A DNA stretch of 64,000 nt from JAIBJN01 sp963842305. GTDB lineage: Bacteria > Actinomycetota > Thermoleophilia > Gaiellales > Gaiellaceae. A program made the translations under genes and the position numbers. The DNA lies in contig CAWJFW010000002.1 of NCBI GenBank assembly GCA_963842305.1, positions 930,001 through 994,000 of the forward strand, given 5' to 3'. Positions 24,081 through 32,278 of the stretch are shown one piece after another. Positions within the stretch are counted from its first letter, which is position 1, and every line of letters starts with the position of its first letter. A model generated the notes under the pieces. That model was not told where the DNA came from and did not search any database. It saw nothing but the letters and a program-made list of their open reading frames with translations.

Positions 24081-24856
24081 ACCTCGGCCTGGGCGACAAG
24101 GTCGCCCTCGTCTGCGGGGCGAGCCGCGGCCTTGGCCGCGCGATTGCGGCCGAGCTGGCGGCGGAAGGCGCCTCGCTCGCGCTCTGTTCGCGTGACGCCG
24201 ATGCGCTCGGGGCGACGGCCGCAGGAATCGGCCCCGACGTCATGGCCGTGCCCGCGGATCTCGCCGTTCCGGGCGAGCCCACGCGCGTCGTCGAGGCCGC
24301 CGTCGAACGGTTCGGCCGCCTCGACGTTCTCGTCGCCAACACCGGCGGCCCTCCCGCCGGAACTCACGACACGCTCACGCTCGAGGACTGGGACCGGGCG
24401 ACGGCGCTGCTCCTTCGGAGCACGGTCGAGCTCGCCGACGCGGCGCTCCCCGGCATGAAGGACCGGGGGTGGGGCCGGATCCTGGCCGTCACCTCAGTGG
24501 CCGTTAAGCAGCCGGTGGACAACCTCATCCTCTCGAATAGCCTGCGGGCGGCGGTCACCGGCTATGCCAAGACACTTGCGCGCGAGGTGGCGCCGCACGG
24601 CGTCACCGTGAACACGATTCTCCCCGGGTACACGGCAACCGAGCGCATCGGGGAGCTCAATCGCGCGAACGCCGAGCGCGAGGGCGTCGACCCGGCCGAG
24701 ATCCAGGCGCGACTGGAGGCCTCGATCCCGCTGGGGCGACTCGCGGAGCCGGAGGAGTTTGCAGCGCTGGCCGCCTTCCTCGCCTCCGAGCGGGCCGGCT
24801 ACATCACCGGAGGCGCCTTCGCCGTCGACGGTGGTTGGCTCCGCGGCCTCCTCTGA
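24077..24856 (+). CDS. SDR family oxidoreductase lacking the usual Tyr-x3-Lys
   Basis: A 259-residue Rossmann-fold protein. The cofactor motif ALVCGASRGLGRAIA, the LVANTGG turn, the active-site serine region LAVTSVAVKQP and the C-terminal GYITGGAFAVDGGW are typical of classical short-chain dehydrogenases. Where the catalytic YxxxK is expected, the sequence reads LSNSLRAAVTGYAK: the Tyr aligns with Leu and the Lys with Arg. A subgroup of FabG-like SDRs shares this change, so it is a natural variant, not a sequencing fault. It may bind NAD(P) with altered or no redox chemistry. The GTG overlaps the stop of the cupin gene. Confidence 0.85.
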   Translation: MNLGLGDKVALVCGASRGLGRAIAAELAAEGASLALCSRDADALGATAAGIGPDVMAVPADLAVPGEPTRVVEAAVERFGRLDVLVANTGGPPAGTHDTLTLEDWDRATALLLRSTVELADAALPGMKDRGWGRILAVTSVAVKQPVDNLILSNSLRAAVTGYAKTLAREVAPHGVTVNTILPGYTATERIGELNRANAEREGVDPAEIQARLEASIPLGRLAEPEEFAALAAFLASERAGYITGGAFAVDGGWLRGLL

Positions 24857-24937
24857 CGAGTTCCGGGGGCGACCTCGCCACCGACAAGGTCATGCCTGCG
24901 CCCGGCGCGTCCTGAACGTGATCCAATAGCGGTCGCC

Positions 24938-26290
24938 ATGAGTGACCTCCACGACCGGGCGGCGGTGCTCCTCGAGCGCGAGCTCGAGCGCTTCGAGCGG
25001 GACCACCCACGTTCCGGCGAGCTGGCGCAACGTGCCTTCGCATCGCTCTTGGCCGGCGTCCCCATGCACTGGATGGTCAGATGGCCGGGCGCGTACCCGG
25101 TCTACGCCGCCGAGGCGTGGGGGGCGCGCTTCAGCGACGTCGACGGCATCGAGTACGTCGACTTCTGCCTTGGCGACACGGGCGCGATGACCGGCCACTC
25201 TCCGGAGCCGGTCGTTCGCGCGGTCGCCGAGCAGGCGGCCCGCGGCATCACGCTCATGCTCCCGAGCGAGGAAGCGCTCTGGGTCGGAGAGGAGCTGGCC
25301 CGCCGGTTCGGGCTTCCACGCTGGCAGTTCGCGCTCACCGCGACGGATGCCAACCGCTTCGCGATCCGCCTTGCCCGTCACGTCACGGGCCGGTCGAAGG
25401 TGCTCGTGTTCAACTGGTGCTACCACGGCACCGTCGACGAGACGTTCGCAAGCCTCGACGACGGCCAGGTCGTCGAGCGCGAAGGCAATCTCGGGCCTCC
25501 CGTCCCGCTCGAGGCAACGTCACGCGTGGTCGAATGGAACGACTCCGAAGCGCTGAAGCGCGAGCTCGAGCAGGGAGACGTCGCCTGCGTCCTGGCTGAG
25601 CCGGCGCTCACGAACATCGGCATCGTCCACGCGCAGCCCGGTTTCCACGAAGCCCTGCGGGAGCTGACGCGGGCGACCGGAACTCTTTTGATCATCGACG
25701 AGACGCACACCTTCTGCGCCGGCCCCGGCGGCTACACGCGCGCTCATGAGCTCGAGCCCGACCTCCTCACGATCGGCAAGGCGATCGGCAGCGGCATCCC
25801 GTCCGCGGCCTACGGGTTCTCGGCGGAGGTCGCCGATCGTGTCGAGGCGGCCGTCGGCCGCGACGAGTCCGACGTCGGCGGCGTCGGGGGCACACTGGCC
25901 GCGAACGTCCTCTCGCTGGCCGCCGTGCACGCGACCCTCGAGCACGTTCTCACCGAGCACGCGTTCGCACGGATGATCGCCCTGGGCCAGCGGTTCGAGC
26001 AGGGCGTCCAGGACGTGATCGACGACTGCGCGCTGCCCTGGCACGTCACGCGCCTGGGCTGCCGGGTCGAGTACCTCTTCCGCGCGGAGCGTCCGGTCAC
26101 CGGCAGCGACGCAGCGGATGGGGGCGACCACCTGCTCGACCGGCTCATCCACCTCTACGTGCTCAACCGCGGCATTCTCCTGACGCCGTTTCACAACATG
26201 GCTTTGATGTCTCCGGCGACGACCGAAGGCGACGTCGACCTACACACCGCTGTCTTCGGCGAGCTCGCGGGTGAGCTGACGGGCCGCTAG
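24938..26290 (+). CDS. Class III pyridoxal-phosphate aminotransferase (GSA-aminotransferase-like)
   Basis: A 450-residue PLP enzyme related to glutamate-1-semialdehyde aminomutase and other class III transaminases. The fold markers are FCLGDTGAMTGHSPEPVV, the cofactor-binding TATDANRFAIRLAR and CYHGTVDE, the PLP-binding Asp in IIDETHTF, and the Schiff-base lysine in LTIGKAIGSGIP. The Ser/Thr usual near the cofactor phosphate (GSEA in HemL) is TDAN here, so it is unlikely to be the HemL of tetrapyrrole synthesis. The substrate is unknown. Its TAG shares bases with the end of modC, which converges on it. Confidence 0.85.
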   Translation: MSDLHDRAAVLLERELERFERDHPRSGELAQRAFASLLAGVPMHWMVRWPGAYPVYAAEAWGARFSDVDGIEYVDFCLGDTGAMTGHSPEPVVRAVAEQAARGITLMLPSEEALWVGEELARRFGLPRWQFALTATDANRFAIRLARHVTGRSKVLVFNWCYHGTVDETFASLDDGQVVEREGNLGPPVPLEATSRVVEWNDSEALKRELEQGDVACVLAEPALTNIGIVHAQPGFHEALRELTRATGTLLIIDETHTFCAGPGGYTRAHELEPDLLTIGKAIGSGIPSAAYGFSAEVADRVEAAVGRDESDVGGVGGTLAANVLSLAAVHATLEHVLTEHAFARMIALGQRFEQGVQDVIDDCALPWHVTRLGCRVEYLFRAERPVTGSDAADGGDHLLDRLIHLYVLNRGILLTPFHNMALMSPATTEGDVDLHTAVFGELAGELTGR

Positions 26291-27318
26291 CTCCGTGGGA
26301 CGAGGCGGGTGGCCGCCGCCTTGAAGGAGGCCACCACCGCGTCGCCGTTGCGGAGCTCGAGACGCTCGACCGAGGCCGTGGTGACCTCGCCGACGAGGCT
26401 GCCGACCTGGACGCGGGTGCGGTTTCCGATCTGGACGAGCGAGGTGATCGGCCCGTGGACGTGGTTCAGCGCCGAGTCGTCCGGCTGGGCTCGCGAGATC
26501 GAGATCTCCCACGGATAGACGGCGACGTCGACCGGCCCCGCCGCGTCGTCCACCGAGTAGACGACGAGGCCGTCGTCGAGCGCGACCGCGGTCAGGCCGC
26601 CAGGGCCGGGTGCGGCTCGACCCGTCAGGACGTTCGCTCCCGTGAAGCTCGCGACGAACGCGTCCAGGGGAGAGGCGATCAGCTCGCCCGGGGTACCCGC
26701 CTGGAGTAGCCGGCCGTCGACGAGGACGGCGACGCGGTCCGCCAGAGCCGCCGCGTCCTGGAAGTCGTGGGTGACGAGGAGCACGGGCAGGTCGAGGTGT
26801 TCGAGGATCCTCGAGAGCTCGGCCCGCACGCTCGCGCGCGTGTGCGTGTCGAGCGCCGACATCGGCTCGTCCAGCAGGAGGACATCCGGATCGCGGGCAA
26901 GCGCGCGGGCGAGCCCGACCCGCTGGCGCTCGCCGCCGGAAAGCTCGCCAGGCCGCGCCTTCGCGAGATGCCCGATGCGGAGGCGCTCCAGCGCCGATGC
27001 GGCGTCCCTTCCGCCCGCGTAGGCGACGTTCTGCTCGACGGTCATGTGCGGAAAGAGCGCGTATTCCTGGAAGACGAACCCCACGCGGCGCTCCTCCGGC
27101 GGTCGGTCGATGCCTGCTGCCGCGTCGAAGAGGACCCGCGGGCCGAGCGCTATCCGGCCGCGTTCCGGCTTCGCGAGGCCGGCGACGCACCGGAGAACGC
27201 TCGTCTTGCCCGCGCCGGACGGCCCGACCAGCGCGAAGGTCTCGCGTCCGACGGTGAGCGTCAGCTCGAGCCGAAACGAGCGAAGGGGGAGGGCGATGTC
27301 GAGGTCGAGCGTGTCCAT
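26287..27318 (-). CDS. modC: Molybdate ABC transporter ATP-binding protein
   Basis: A 343-residue ATPase that drives molybdate import. It has Walker A GPSGAGKTS near residue 32, the Q-loop in FVFQEYALFPHMT, the signature LSGGERQRVGLARAL, Walker B VLLLDEP and the switch histidine in LLVTHD. The C-terminal third (from about residue 250) is a TOBE domain, as in ModC, ending with ITSLVQIGNRTRVQV and LRNGDAVVASFKAAAT. The TOBE domain can sense oxyanion and inhibit transport. modB ends 58 nt inside its start, so the two are translationally linked. Molybdate rather than tungstate specificity is inferred from the locus. Confidence 0.92.
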   Translation of the reverse strand: MDTLDLDIALPLRSFRLELTLTVGRETFALVGPSGAGKTSVLRCVAGLAKPERGRIALGPRVLFDAAAGIDRPPEERRVGFVFQEYALFPHMTVEQNVAYAGGRDAASALERLRIGHLAKARPGELSGGERQRVGLARALARDPDVLLLDEPMSALDTHTRASVRAELSRILEHLDLPVLLVTHDFQDAAALADRVAVLVDGRLLQAGTPGELIASPLDAFVASFTGANVLTGRAAPGPGGLTAVALDDGLVVYSVDDAAGPVDVAVYPWEISISRAQPDDSALNHVHGPITSLVQIGNRTRVQVGSLVGEVTTASVERLELRNGDAVVASFKAAATRLVPRS

Positions 27319-28091
27319 GCGGGAATCAGCTTGACGAGGAGGAGGATCACGGCACTGACGACGACGAGCAACGCGGCGAGCGCGAGCGCGACGTCGAAGT
27401 GGATGTCGAACTGCGCGTAGATGGCGAGGGAGAACGTCTGCGTCACGCCCTGGAGGCTGCCGGCGAACATGATCGTCGCGCCGAACTCACCGATGCCGCG
27501 GGCGAACGAGAGGGCCGCGCCGGCTGCTAGGCCGGTGCCCGCAAGCGGGAGGGCGATCCGGAAGAACGTGCGGGCCGGGCCGGCGCCGAGGGTTCTCGAG
27601 GCATCGAGGAGCGAGGTGTCGAGCGCCTCGAAGGACGCGATCGCCTGGCGCAGGTAGAAGGGGCTCGCGACGTAGGTCACCGCAAGGACGACCGCCGCCT
27701 GGGTGAATCCGACGGTGATGCCGAACGCCTCGAATGTCCCGCCCAGGAGCCCCATCCGCCCGAACGCCGCCAGGAGCGCGATGCCCGCGACGGCGGGGGG
27801 CAGTACGAGCGGCAGCTCGACGAGGGTGATCACGAACGGTCGGCCGCGGAACGAGCGCGAGGCGATGAGGTAGGCGGCCGGCGTCCCGATCACGAGGATC
27901 AAGGCTTGCGAGATCACCGTCGCCTTCAGAGTGACCTTGACGGCGTCGATCGCGACGTCGCTGCCCAGCTGTGCGATGAGGTCGCCGGGGGGAACGCGCA
28001 GGAAGATGGCGATGAGCGGCAGAAGGAGGAAACCGAGCGTCAGCGCGGTCGCCAGGGCGAGCGCGACCGCGAACAGGTTGCGCCGGCTCAC
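27261..28091 (-). CDS. modB: Molybdate ABC transporter permease
   Basis: A 276-residue membrane protein with six predicted helices. The first, LFAVALALATALTLGFLLLPLIAIFL, is followed by the permease core, and the EAA loop that couples to ModC is LDASRTLGAGPARTFFRIALPL, with the conserved Gly. RGIGEFGATIMFAGSLQG is a well-known ModB signature. The GTG start at 28091 overlaps the stop of the upstream regulator (GTGA), and the gene overlaps modC by 58 nt, so regulator, permease and ATPase form one operon transcribed away from modA. Confidence 0.92.
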   Translation of the reverse strand: MSRRNLFAVALALATALTLGFLLLPLIAIFLRVPPGDLIAQLGSDVAIDAVKVTLKATVISQALILVIGTPAAYLIASRSFRGRPFVITLVELPLVLPPAVAGIALLAAFGRMGLLGGTFEAFGITVGFTQAAVVLAVTYVASPFYLRQAIASFEALDTSLLDASRTLGAGPARTFFRIALPLAGTGLAAGAALSFARGIGEFGATIMFAGSLQGVTQTFSLAIYAQFDIHFDVALALAALLVVVSAVILLLVKLIPAWTRSTSTSPSPFARFGSS

Positions 28092-28468
28092 CGCTCGACC
28101 ATGACCGAGGTCGACTTGACGATCGCCACGGCCTCGCGTCCCGCCCGCAGGTCGAGTTCCTCCGCCGCCTCGCGCGTGATGACGGCCACGACTCGAGCCG
28201 GCGCGGTCACGTCGAGTTCGATGCGGGCGAGGAAGCCGTCGATCTCGACGGCGCGCACCACGCCGCGGAAGCGGTTGCGGGCGCTGAGCTCTTCGTGGCC
28301 CGCGCGTCCCTGCAGCCGGGCAACCTCGGAGGAGGGGACGAGCCGGCGGTTGGCCTTGTCCCGCTCGGTGCGGATTCGTCCGGCCCGATCCCAGCGCCGC
28401 AGGGTGTCGAGGCTGATCCCTAGCGCCCGGACCGCCTCGCTTGCCGTCAGAAGCTGCTCGCTGCTCAC
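28088..28468 (-). CDS. MerR-like HTH regulator with a C-terminal TOBE (molybdate-binding) domain
   Basis: A 126-residue two-domain protein. Residues 5-55 hold a winged helix typical of MerR/excisionase proteins (LLTASEAVRALGISLDTLRRWDRAG). From residue 60 there is a Mop/TOBE domain (LSARNRFRGVVRAVE to VAIVKSTSVMVER), closely similar to the separate 68-residue molbindin at 29349. This is a compact alternative to ModE, and an obvious candidate to sense molybdate and control this locus. GTG 28468 is preferred over GTG 28474 because GGGAGG then lies 5 nt upstream. It heads the modBC operon and would repress or activate through the operator repeats at 28503-28541. Confidence 0.85.
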   Translation of the reverse strand: MSSEQLLTASEAVRALGISLDTLRRWDRAGRIRTERDKANRRLVPSSEVARLQGRAGHEELSARNRFRGVVRAVEIDGFLARIELDVTAPARVVAVITREAAEELDLRAGREAVAIVKSTSVMVER

Positions 28469-28502
28469 GCACACCTCCCGTCGTGTAGGGTCGCTCGAAT
28501 AA

Positions 28503-28550
28503 GCATAGGCATTGCCTAGGCATTCTTGAGGTGCCTAGGCCCGCTTGTCA
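28503..28550. promoter_or_regulatory. Three-site operator between the divergent mod genes
   Basis: Three related sites lie in the 99-nt gap between the regulator and modA: GCATAGGCATT (28503-28513), GCCTAGGCATT (28514-28524) and GCCTAGGCCCG (28533-28543). The middle site includes the perfect palindrome TGCCTAGGCA (28513-28522). GCCTAGGCA and TGCCTAGGC (28514-28522, 28532-28540) make a 9-bp inverted repeat with a 9-nt spacer. On the minus strand TTGACA (28551-28546) and AAGAAT, 18 nt apart, place one site within the promoter spacer and one just after the -10, well suited to repression of modBC. Confidence 0.65.
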
Positions 28551-28567
28551 AGAAGGAGGCTCGCTCG

Positions 28568-29328
28568 ATGCGCAGATTCGCCTGGTTGTCCCTCGTCCTC
28601 GCCCTTCTTCTGGCCCTCGGCGCCTGCGGGGGTGAGACGACGACGATGCACAGGGAGACACCGGGGCGGCAGGCGGAAGCGCCATCACGGTCTACGCGGC
28701 GGCGTCGCTCACCGAAGTCTTCCCCGCCATCGACCCGGCGCCGCAGTACAACTTCGCCGGTTCCGACGAGCTCGCGGCGCAGATCCGCGAGGGCGCGCCG
28801 GCGGATGTCTACGCGGCAGCGAGCTCCAAGTATCCGCAGGAGCTCTTCGACGAGGGGCTCGTCGAGGAGCCGGTGGCCTTCGCGTCGAATCGGCTCGTCC
28901 TGATCGTCCCGAAGGACAACCCCGCGGACATCGAGAACGTCGAGGACGTCACGAAGCCAGGCACGAAGCTCGTGATCGCGGCCGAGGGCGTGCCCGTCGG
29001 CGACTACACTCGCGAGGTACTGGCGGACCTCGACCTCACGGATGCCCTCGACAACGTCGTTTCGAACGAGGACGACGTGAAGGGCGTCGTCGGCAAGGTC
29101 TCGCTGGGCGAGGCGGACGCCGGCTTCGTCTATGCCACTGACGCCGCGGTCGCGGCTGACGACGTCACCGTCATCGAGCTGCCGGAAGGCTCGCAGCCGC
29201 CGATCGAGTATCAGATCGCCGTCGTCTCGGCCAGCGAGAGCAAGGAGGCCGCCCAGGCATTCGTGGACGAGATTCTCAGCCCGGACGGCCAGCAAGCGCT
29301 CGAGGACGCCGGCTTCATCGTCCGCTAG
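28568..29328 (+). pseudogene. modA: modA, molybdate-binding lipoprotein, interrupted by a one-base frameshift
   Basis: The periplasmic-type binding protein that hands molybdate to ModBC. The first frame starts at ATG 28568 after AAGGAGG (28553-28559) and encodes the lipoprotein signal MRRFAWLSLVLALLLALGAC. The mature protein continues in another frame, from AITVYAAASLTEVF through GSDELAAQIREGAPADVYAAAS to AFVDEILSPDGQQALEDAGF. A stop in the second frame (28633-28635) shows the shift must occur after that point. One added base in the GGGG run at 28663-28666 restores an open frame through GAAGGSAITVYAAASL. Every other mod gene is intact, so a sequencing error is plausible; otherwise transport would be lost. 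Confidence 0.8.
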
Positions 29329-29348
29329 AGGCAGGAGGTGTAGTTCGC

Positions 29349-29555
29349 ATGGAGCTCAGTGCCAGGAACCAGCTGGACGCGACCGTCAAAGACGTCAAGC
29401 TCGGAACGATCATGGCCGAGGTGACCGCCGACGTCGGCGGTCAGGACGTCGTCGCGGCGATCACCCGCGGAAGCGCGGAGCGCTTGGACTTGAAGCCGGG
29501 CGACGAGGTCGTCGTCATCGTCAAGGCGACGGAGGTGATGCTGGCGCGGAAGTAG
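29349..29555 (+). CDS. Molbindin (Mop/TOBE molybdate-binding protein)
   Basis: A 68-residue single TOBE domain: MELSARNQLDATVKDVKLG, ending DEVVVIVKATEVMLARK. Such molbindins form hexamers that store or buffer molybdate in the cytosol. It closely resembles the C-terminal half of the HTH-TOBE regulator 1 kb away, so the two probably arose by duplication or fusion. GGAGG lies about 10 nt before ATG. It follows modA by 20 nt and should share its transcript, placing storage and uptake under one control. Confidence 0.88.
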   Translation: MELSARNQLDATVKDVKLGTIMAEVTADVGGQDVVAAITRGSAERLDLKPGDEVVVIVKATEVMLARK

Positions 29556-29592
29556 CGTCGCCTCGGGCGCCGTCGGTGCCTACAGTGGCCGC

Positions 29593-29952
29593 ATGGGCAA
29601 GCCCTCACTGGGGGTGACCGTCGACGACGTCCGCGCCTACGTGCTCACCCTGCCGCGGGCCTACGAGGTCTTCGTCCGCGGACGTATCAAGTTCCGGGTC
29701 GGGCAGATCGTCTTCGTCGCCTTCTCGCGCGACGAGAAGGACATGGGCTTCGGCTTCCCCAAGGAGTGGCGCAGGGCGCTCGTGGAGAACGAGCCGGAGA
29801 AGTTCTTCCTCCCCGGCGATTCGGACATCCGCTTCCACTGGGCCTGCGTTCACCTGGACGCAATCGACGAGGAGGAGATGCGCGAGCTCGTCCTCAACGC
29901 CTGGGCGATGGTCGTTCCCCAATACGTCTCCGCACCCTTCGCGCGGGATTAG
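29593..29952 (+). CDS. MmcQ/YjbR family protein
   Basis: A 119-residue alpha/beta protein of the MmcQ/YjbR fold. It has TVDDVRAYVLTLPRAYE at the start, then RIKFRVGQIVFVAFSRDEK, a basic strand pair, and the C-terminal DEEEMRELVLNAWAMVVP helix. The fold is shared with CyaY-like DNA-binding proteins; the true role is unknown. TACAGT (29581-29586) ends 6 nt before ATG, with no Shine-Dalgarno sequence, indicating a leaderless message separate from the mod operon. It converges on a cupin gene 2 nt away. Confidence 0.75.
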   Translation: MGKPSLGVTVDDVRAYVLTLPRAYEVFVRGRIKFRVGQIVFVAFSRDEKDMGFGFPKEWRRALVENEPEKFFLPGDSDIRFHWACVHLDAIDEEEMRELVLNAWAMVVPQYVSAPFARD

Positions 29953-29954
29953 GG

Positions 29955-30368
29955 TCAATCGTCGATCGACGGTGCCGTCCCGTACTCCTCGTCGCTGACG
30001 TGGTCTCCCCACGTTGCGCTGTTCCCGTCGTCGTCCACGTGGATGAGCGCGAGGTGGGTCATGAAGCGCGTCGCCGCGGCGCCGTGCCAGTGCTCCTCGC
30101 CCGGCTCGAAGAACACGCGGTCACCGGGGCGGATGACCTCGACCGGGCCGCCACGCCGCTGGGCGAGGCCGACGCCGTCCGTGACGTAGATGGTCTGGCC
30201 GTTCGGGTGCGTGTGCCAGGCGGTGCGCGCACCGGGCGTGAAGTGGACGCTGCTCGCACTCAGTCGCGAGGCGTCCGATGGCGTCGCGACCGGGTCGAGG
30301 TAGACGGCGCCCGTGAACCATTCGCTCGGCCCCGGCGCAGTCTCGCTGGAGTTCCGGGTTATCTGCAT
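29955..30368 (-). CDS. Cupin domain protein
   Basis: A 137-residue single cupin. Motif 1 is AWHTHPNGQTIYVTDG, with the two His and a Gln in the usual Glu position. Motif 2 is PGDRVFFEPGEEHWHGA. The overall sequence (SSVHFTPGARTAWHTHP, MTHLALIHVD) resembles hydroxynitrile-lyase-like and carboxymuconolactone-associated cupins; metal binding is likely, the reaction is not known. GAGGAGG stands about 6 nt before the ATG, so it has a conventional ribosome binding site. It ends back to back with the YjbR-like gene. Confidence 0.82.
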   Translation of the reverse strand: MQITRNSSETAPGPSEWFTGAVYLDPVATPSDASRLSASSVHFTPGARTAWHTHPNGQTIYVTDGVGLAQRRGGPVEVIRPGDRVFFEPGEEHWHGAAATRFMTHLALIHVDDDGNSATWGDHVSDEEYGTAPSIDD

Positions 30369-30424
30369 GGTGTCCTCCTCGTGGTCTCGATCGGGGTCGA
30401 GGAGATTGTGCGCGTTCCGCGCCC

Positions 30425-30997
30425 CTAGGACATCGCCGGACGACGGGCGACGTGATCGAGGACGCCGTCCAGCGGCCGAGGCACCGCCGCGAGATCCAGC
30501 GCGTCGACGAGCAAGCCCGCGGATCGGGCCTTCCGGCCGCTGTGGGTCCCGAGGAAGCGTCGAAGCTGCTCCTCGGTCGTCCGGTCACGCCACGCGGGCT
30601 GCTTCTGGAAGGTGCGGAACGCTGTCAGCTCACCCTGAGCGTCGATGACTTTCTCCACGGAAGCGGCGCCGGCGGAACGGATCAGCTCGTCCTCGAGGTC
30701 GTCCACGCACACGTAGAAGCCGAGGCATTCCATCTCGGCGCGTCTGAGGTCGGAGCCGAGGCCGGCCCGCTCCAGCGCGCGCCGGAAGTCGCCCTCCTCC
30801 GCGGCATCGCACAGGCCCGCCAGCGCGAGGTCCGTCCCCTGCGGACCGAAGCGCTCCAGGAAGGTTCCGATCTTCTGTGCCCCGCCCATCGCCACGACGA
30901 CGACGCCCTCGGCGGCAAGGCTCCGCCCACGGCGGGCGGCCAGCGCTTCGAGCGCGGCCTGATCGCTGACTCCCTCGACGAGCACAACCGTGCGCAT
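30425..30997 (-). CDS. TOPRIM domain nucleotidyl transferase/hydrolase-like protein
   Basis: A 190-residue protein, mostly one TOPRIM fold. The conserved glutamate is in VVLVEGVSDQAALEAL at the N-terminus, and the acidic pair of the metal site is likely in GLCDAAEEGD and CVDDLEDELI. This domain arrangement is like the C-terminal nuclease part of OLD proteins, without the ATPase. The second half is helical (RTFQKQPAWRDRTTEEQLRRFLG). Function is unknown, possibly nucleic-acid processing. ATG 30997 is preferred over 31009, since it starts directly at the first strand. The divergent ltrA-like gene begins 110 nt away. Confidence 0.75.
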   Translation of the reverse strand: MRTVVLVEGVSDQAALEALAARRGRSLAAEGVVVVAMGGAQKIGTFLERFGPQGTDLALAGLCDAAEEGDFRRALERAGLGSDLRRAEMECLGFYVCVDDLEDELIRSAGAASVEKVIDAQGELTAFRTFQKQPAWRDRTTEEQLRRFLGTHSGRKARSAGLLVDALDLAAVPRPLDGVLDHVARRPAMS

Positions 30998-31106
30998 CGT
31001 CCAAGTCAAGCATGCATGGCGGCGCGGACCGGGCTCCGAGCGTGCTCATTCGACCCGCAGCATGTCGCCGTCCGCCCCGCGCGGCACTGCAGTAGGGTCG
31101 CGGGAT

Positions 31107-32258
31107 ATGAGCATCGCGGCAGTCGAGTACGAGCACCGTGTCACGCCACGCGAGCTCTTCTTCGACCTCGTCTTCGTCTTCGCGTTCACGCAGGTGGCGA
31201 CGCTGCTCGCCGACGACCCGACGTTCGCGGGGATCGGCCAGGGTGTGCTCGTCCTCGGCGCGCTCTGGTGGGCCTGGTCGGCATACGCGTGGTTCACCAA
31301 CAACGTCGACCCGGAGGAGAGTTTCGTCGGCGCCGCCCTGCTCGTCGCGCTGATCGCGATGTTCATCGCGGCGCTCGTGGTACCGGGCGTGTTCGGCGAC
31401 GAGGGCGTGGTCTTCGGCGCAGCGTTCCTCGTGGTCTGCGCGATGCACCTTGCGCTCTACTCGCTCGCGGGTCGCGGAAACCGCGAGCTGCTCGGTGCCG
31501 TACTCCGGCTGGCGCCGTGGACGCTCCTCGGCGCGACCCTGATCCTCGTCGCGGGCTTCGCGGAGGGCGCACGCACGTGGCTCTGGATCGCCGCCCTTGT
31601 CTGCACCTACGGCGGTGCGGTGCTGAGCGGATCGACCGGGTGGCGGGTGCACCCTTCACACCTCGCAGAGCGTTACGGCCTCGTGCTGATCATCGCGCTC
31701 GGCGAAGCGTTCATCGCGATCGGGATCGGGGCGACCGGGATCGGCATCGGGCTGGGCGAGATCGCGGCCGCGATCCTTGGGCTGCTCATCGCCACCGCGT
31801 TCTGGCTCGCGTACTTCGACTTCTTCTCGATCCGTGGCGAGCGGCTCCTCGTGGACACCCGCGGGCCGGAGCGGGTAGCCCTCGCTCGTGACGTGTACGC
31901 GCTCCTGCATTTTCCGATGATCGTCGGGATCGTGCTATTCGCATTCGCGATGAAGACCGTCGTCGCACATGTCGGCGACGACCTCGACTGGGTCGCGGCC
32001 TTCGCGCTCTGCGGCGGGAGCGCGCTCTATTTGCTGACATACTCGGCGATCCGGATCCGGGTCGAGCGCCGCGGGAACGTGAGCCGCGGGCGCCTCGTTG
32101 CCGCGCTGCTGCTCGTGGCCCTGCTCCCGGTCGCCACGATTGTCCCGGCGCTCGCTGCGCTGGCGCTCGTCACCGCCGTCTGGCTGGCGTTGCACACGTA
32201 CGAGCTCGTGTGGTGGCGCGAAGCTCGCGCCGAGTCGCGCTCGGTTCTCGCCTCCTAG
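31107..32258 (+). CDS. Low temperature requirement protein A (LtrA) family membrane protein
   Basis: A 383-residue protein with about ten to eleven membrane segments. It begins with VTPRELFFDLVFVFAFTQ, the LtrA hallmark, and ends with AVWLALHTYELVWW. Other family signatures are WWAWSAYAWFTNNVDPE near residue 55 and LAERYGLVLIIALGEAFIAIG in the middle. The family was named from a Listeria cold-growth mutant, but no transport activity is established. TAGGGT (31093-31098) ends 8 nt before the ATG, without Shine-Dalgarno, another leaderless candidate. A PPOX-class gene follows 20 nt after the stop. Confidence 0.9.
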   Translation: MSIAAVEYEHRVTPRELFFDLVFVFAFTQVATLLADDPTFAGIGQGVLVLGALWWAWSAYAWFTNNVDPEESFVGAALLVALIAMFIAALVVPGVFGDEGVVFGAAFLVVCAMHLALYSLAGRGNRELLGAVLRLAPWTLLGATLILVAGFAEGARTWLWIAALVCTYGGAVLSGSTGWRVHPSHLAERYGLVLIIALGEAFIAIGIGATGIGIGLGEIAAAILGLLIATAFWLAYFDFFSIRGERLLVDTRGPERVALARDVYALLHFPMIVGIVLFAFAMKTVVAHVGDDLDWVAAFALCGGSALYLLTYSAIRIRVERRGNVSRGRLVAALLLVALLPVATIVPALAALALVTAVWLALHTYELVWWREARAESRSVLAS

Positions 32259-32278
32259 GGCTGGGACAATCTCCGGCT

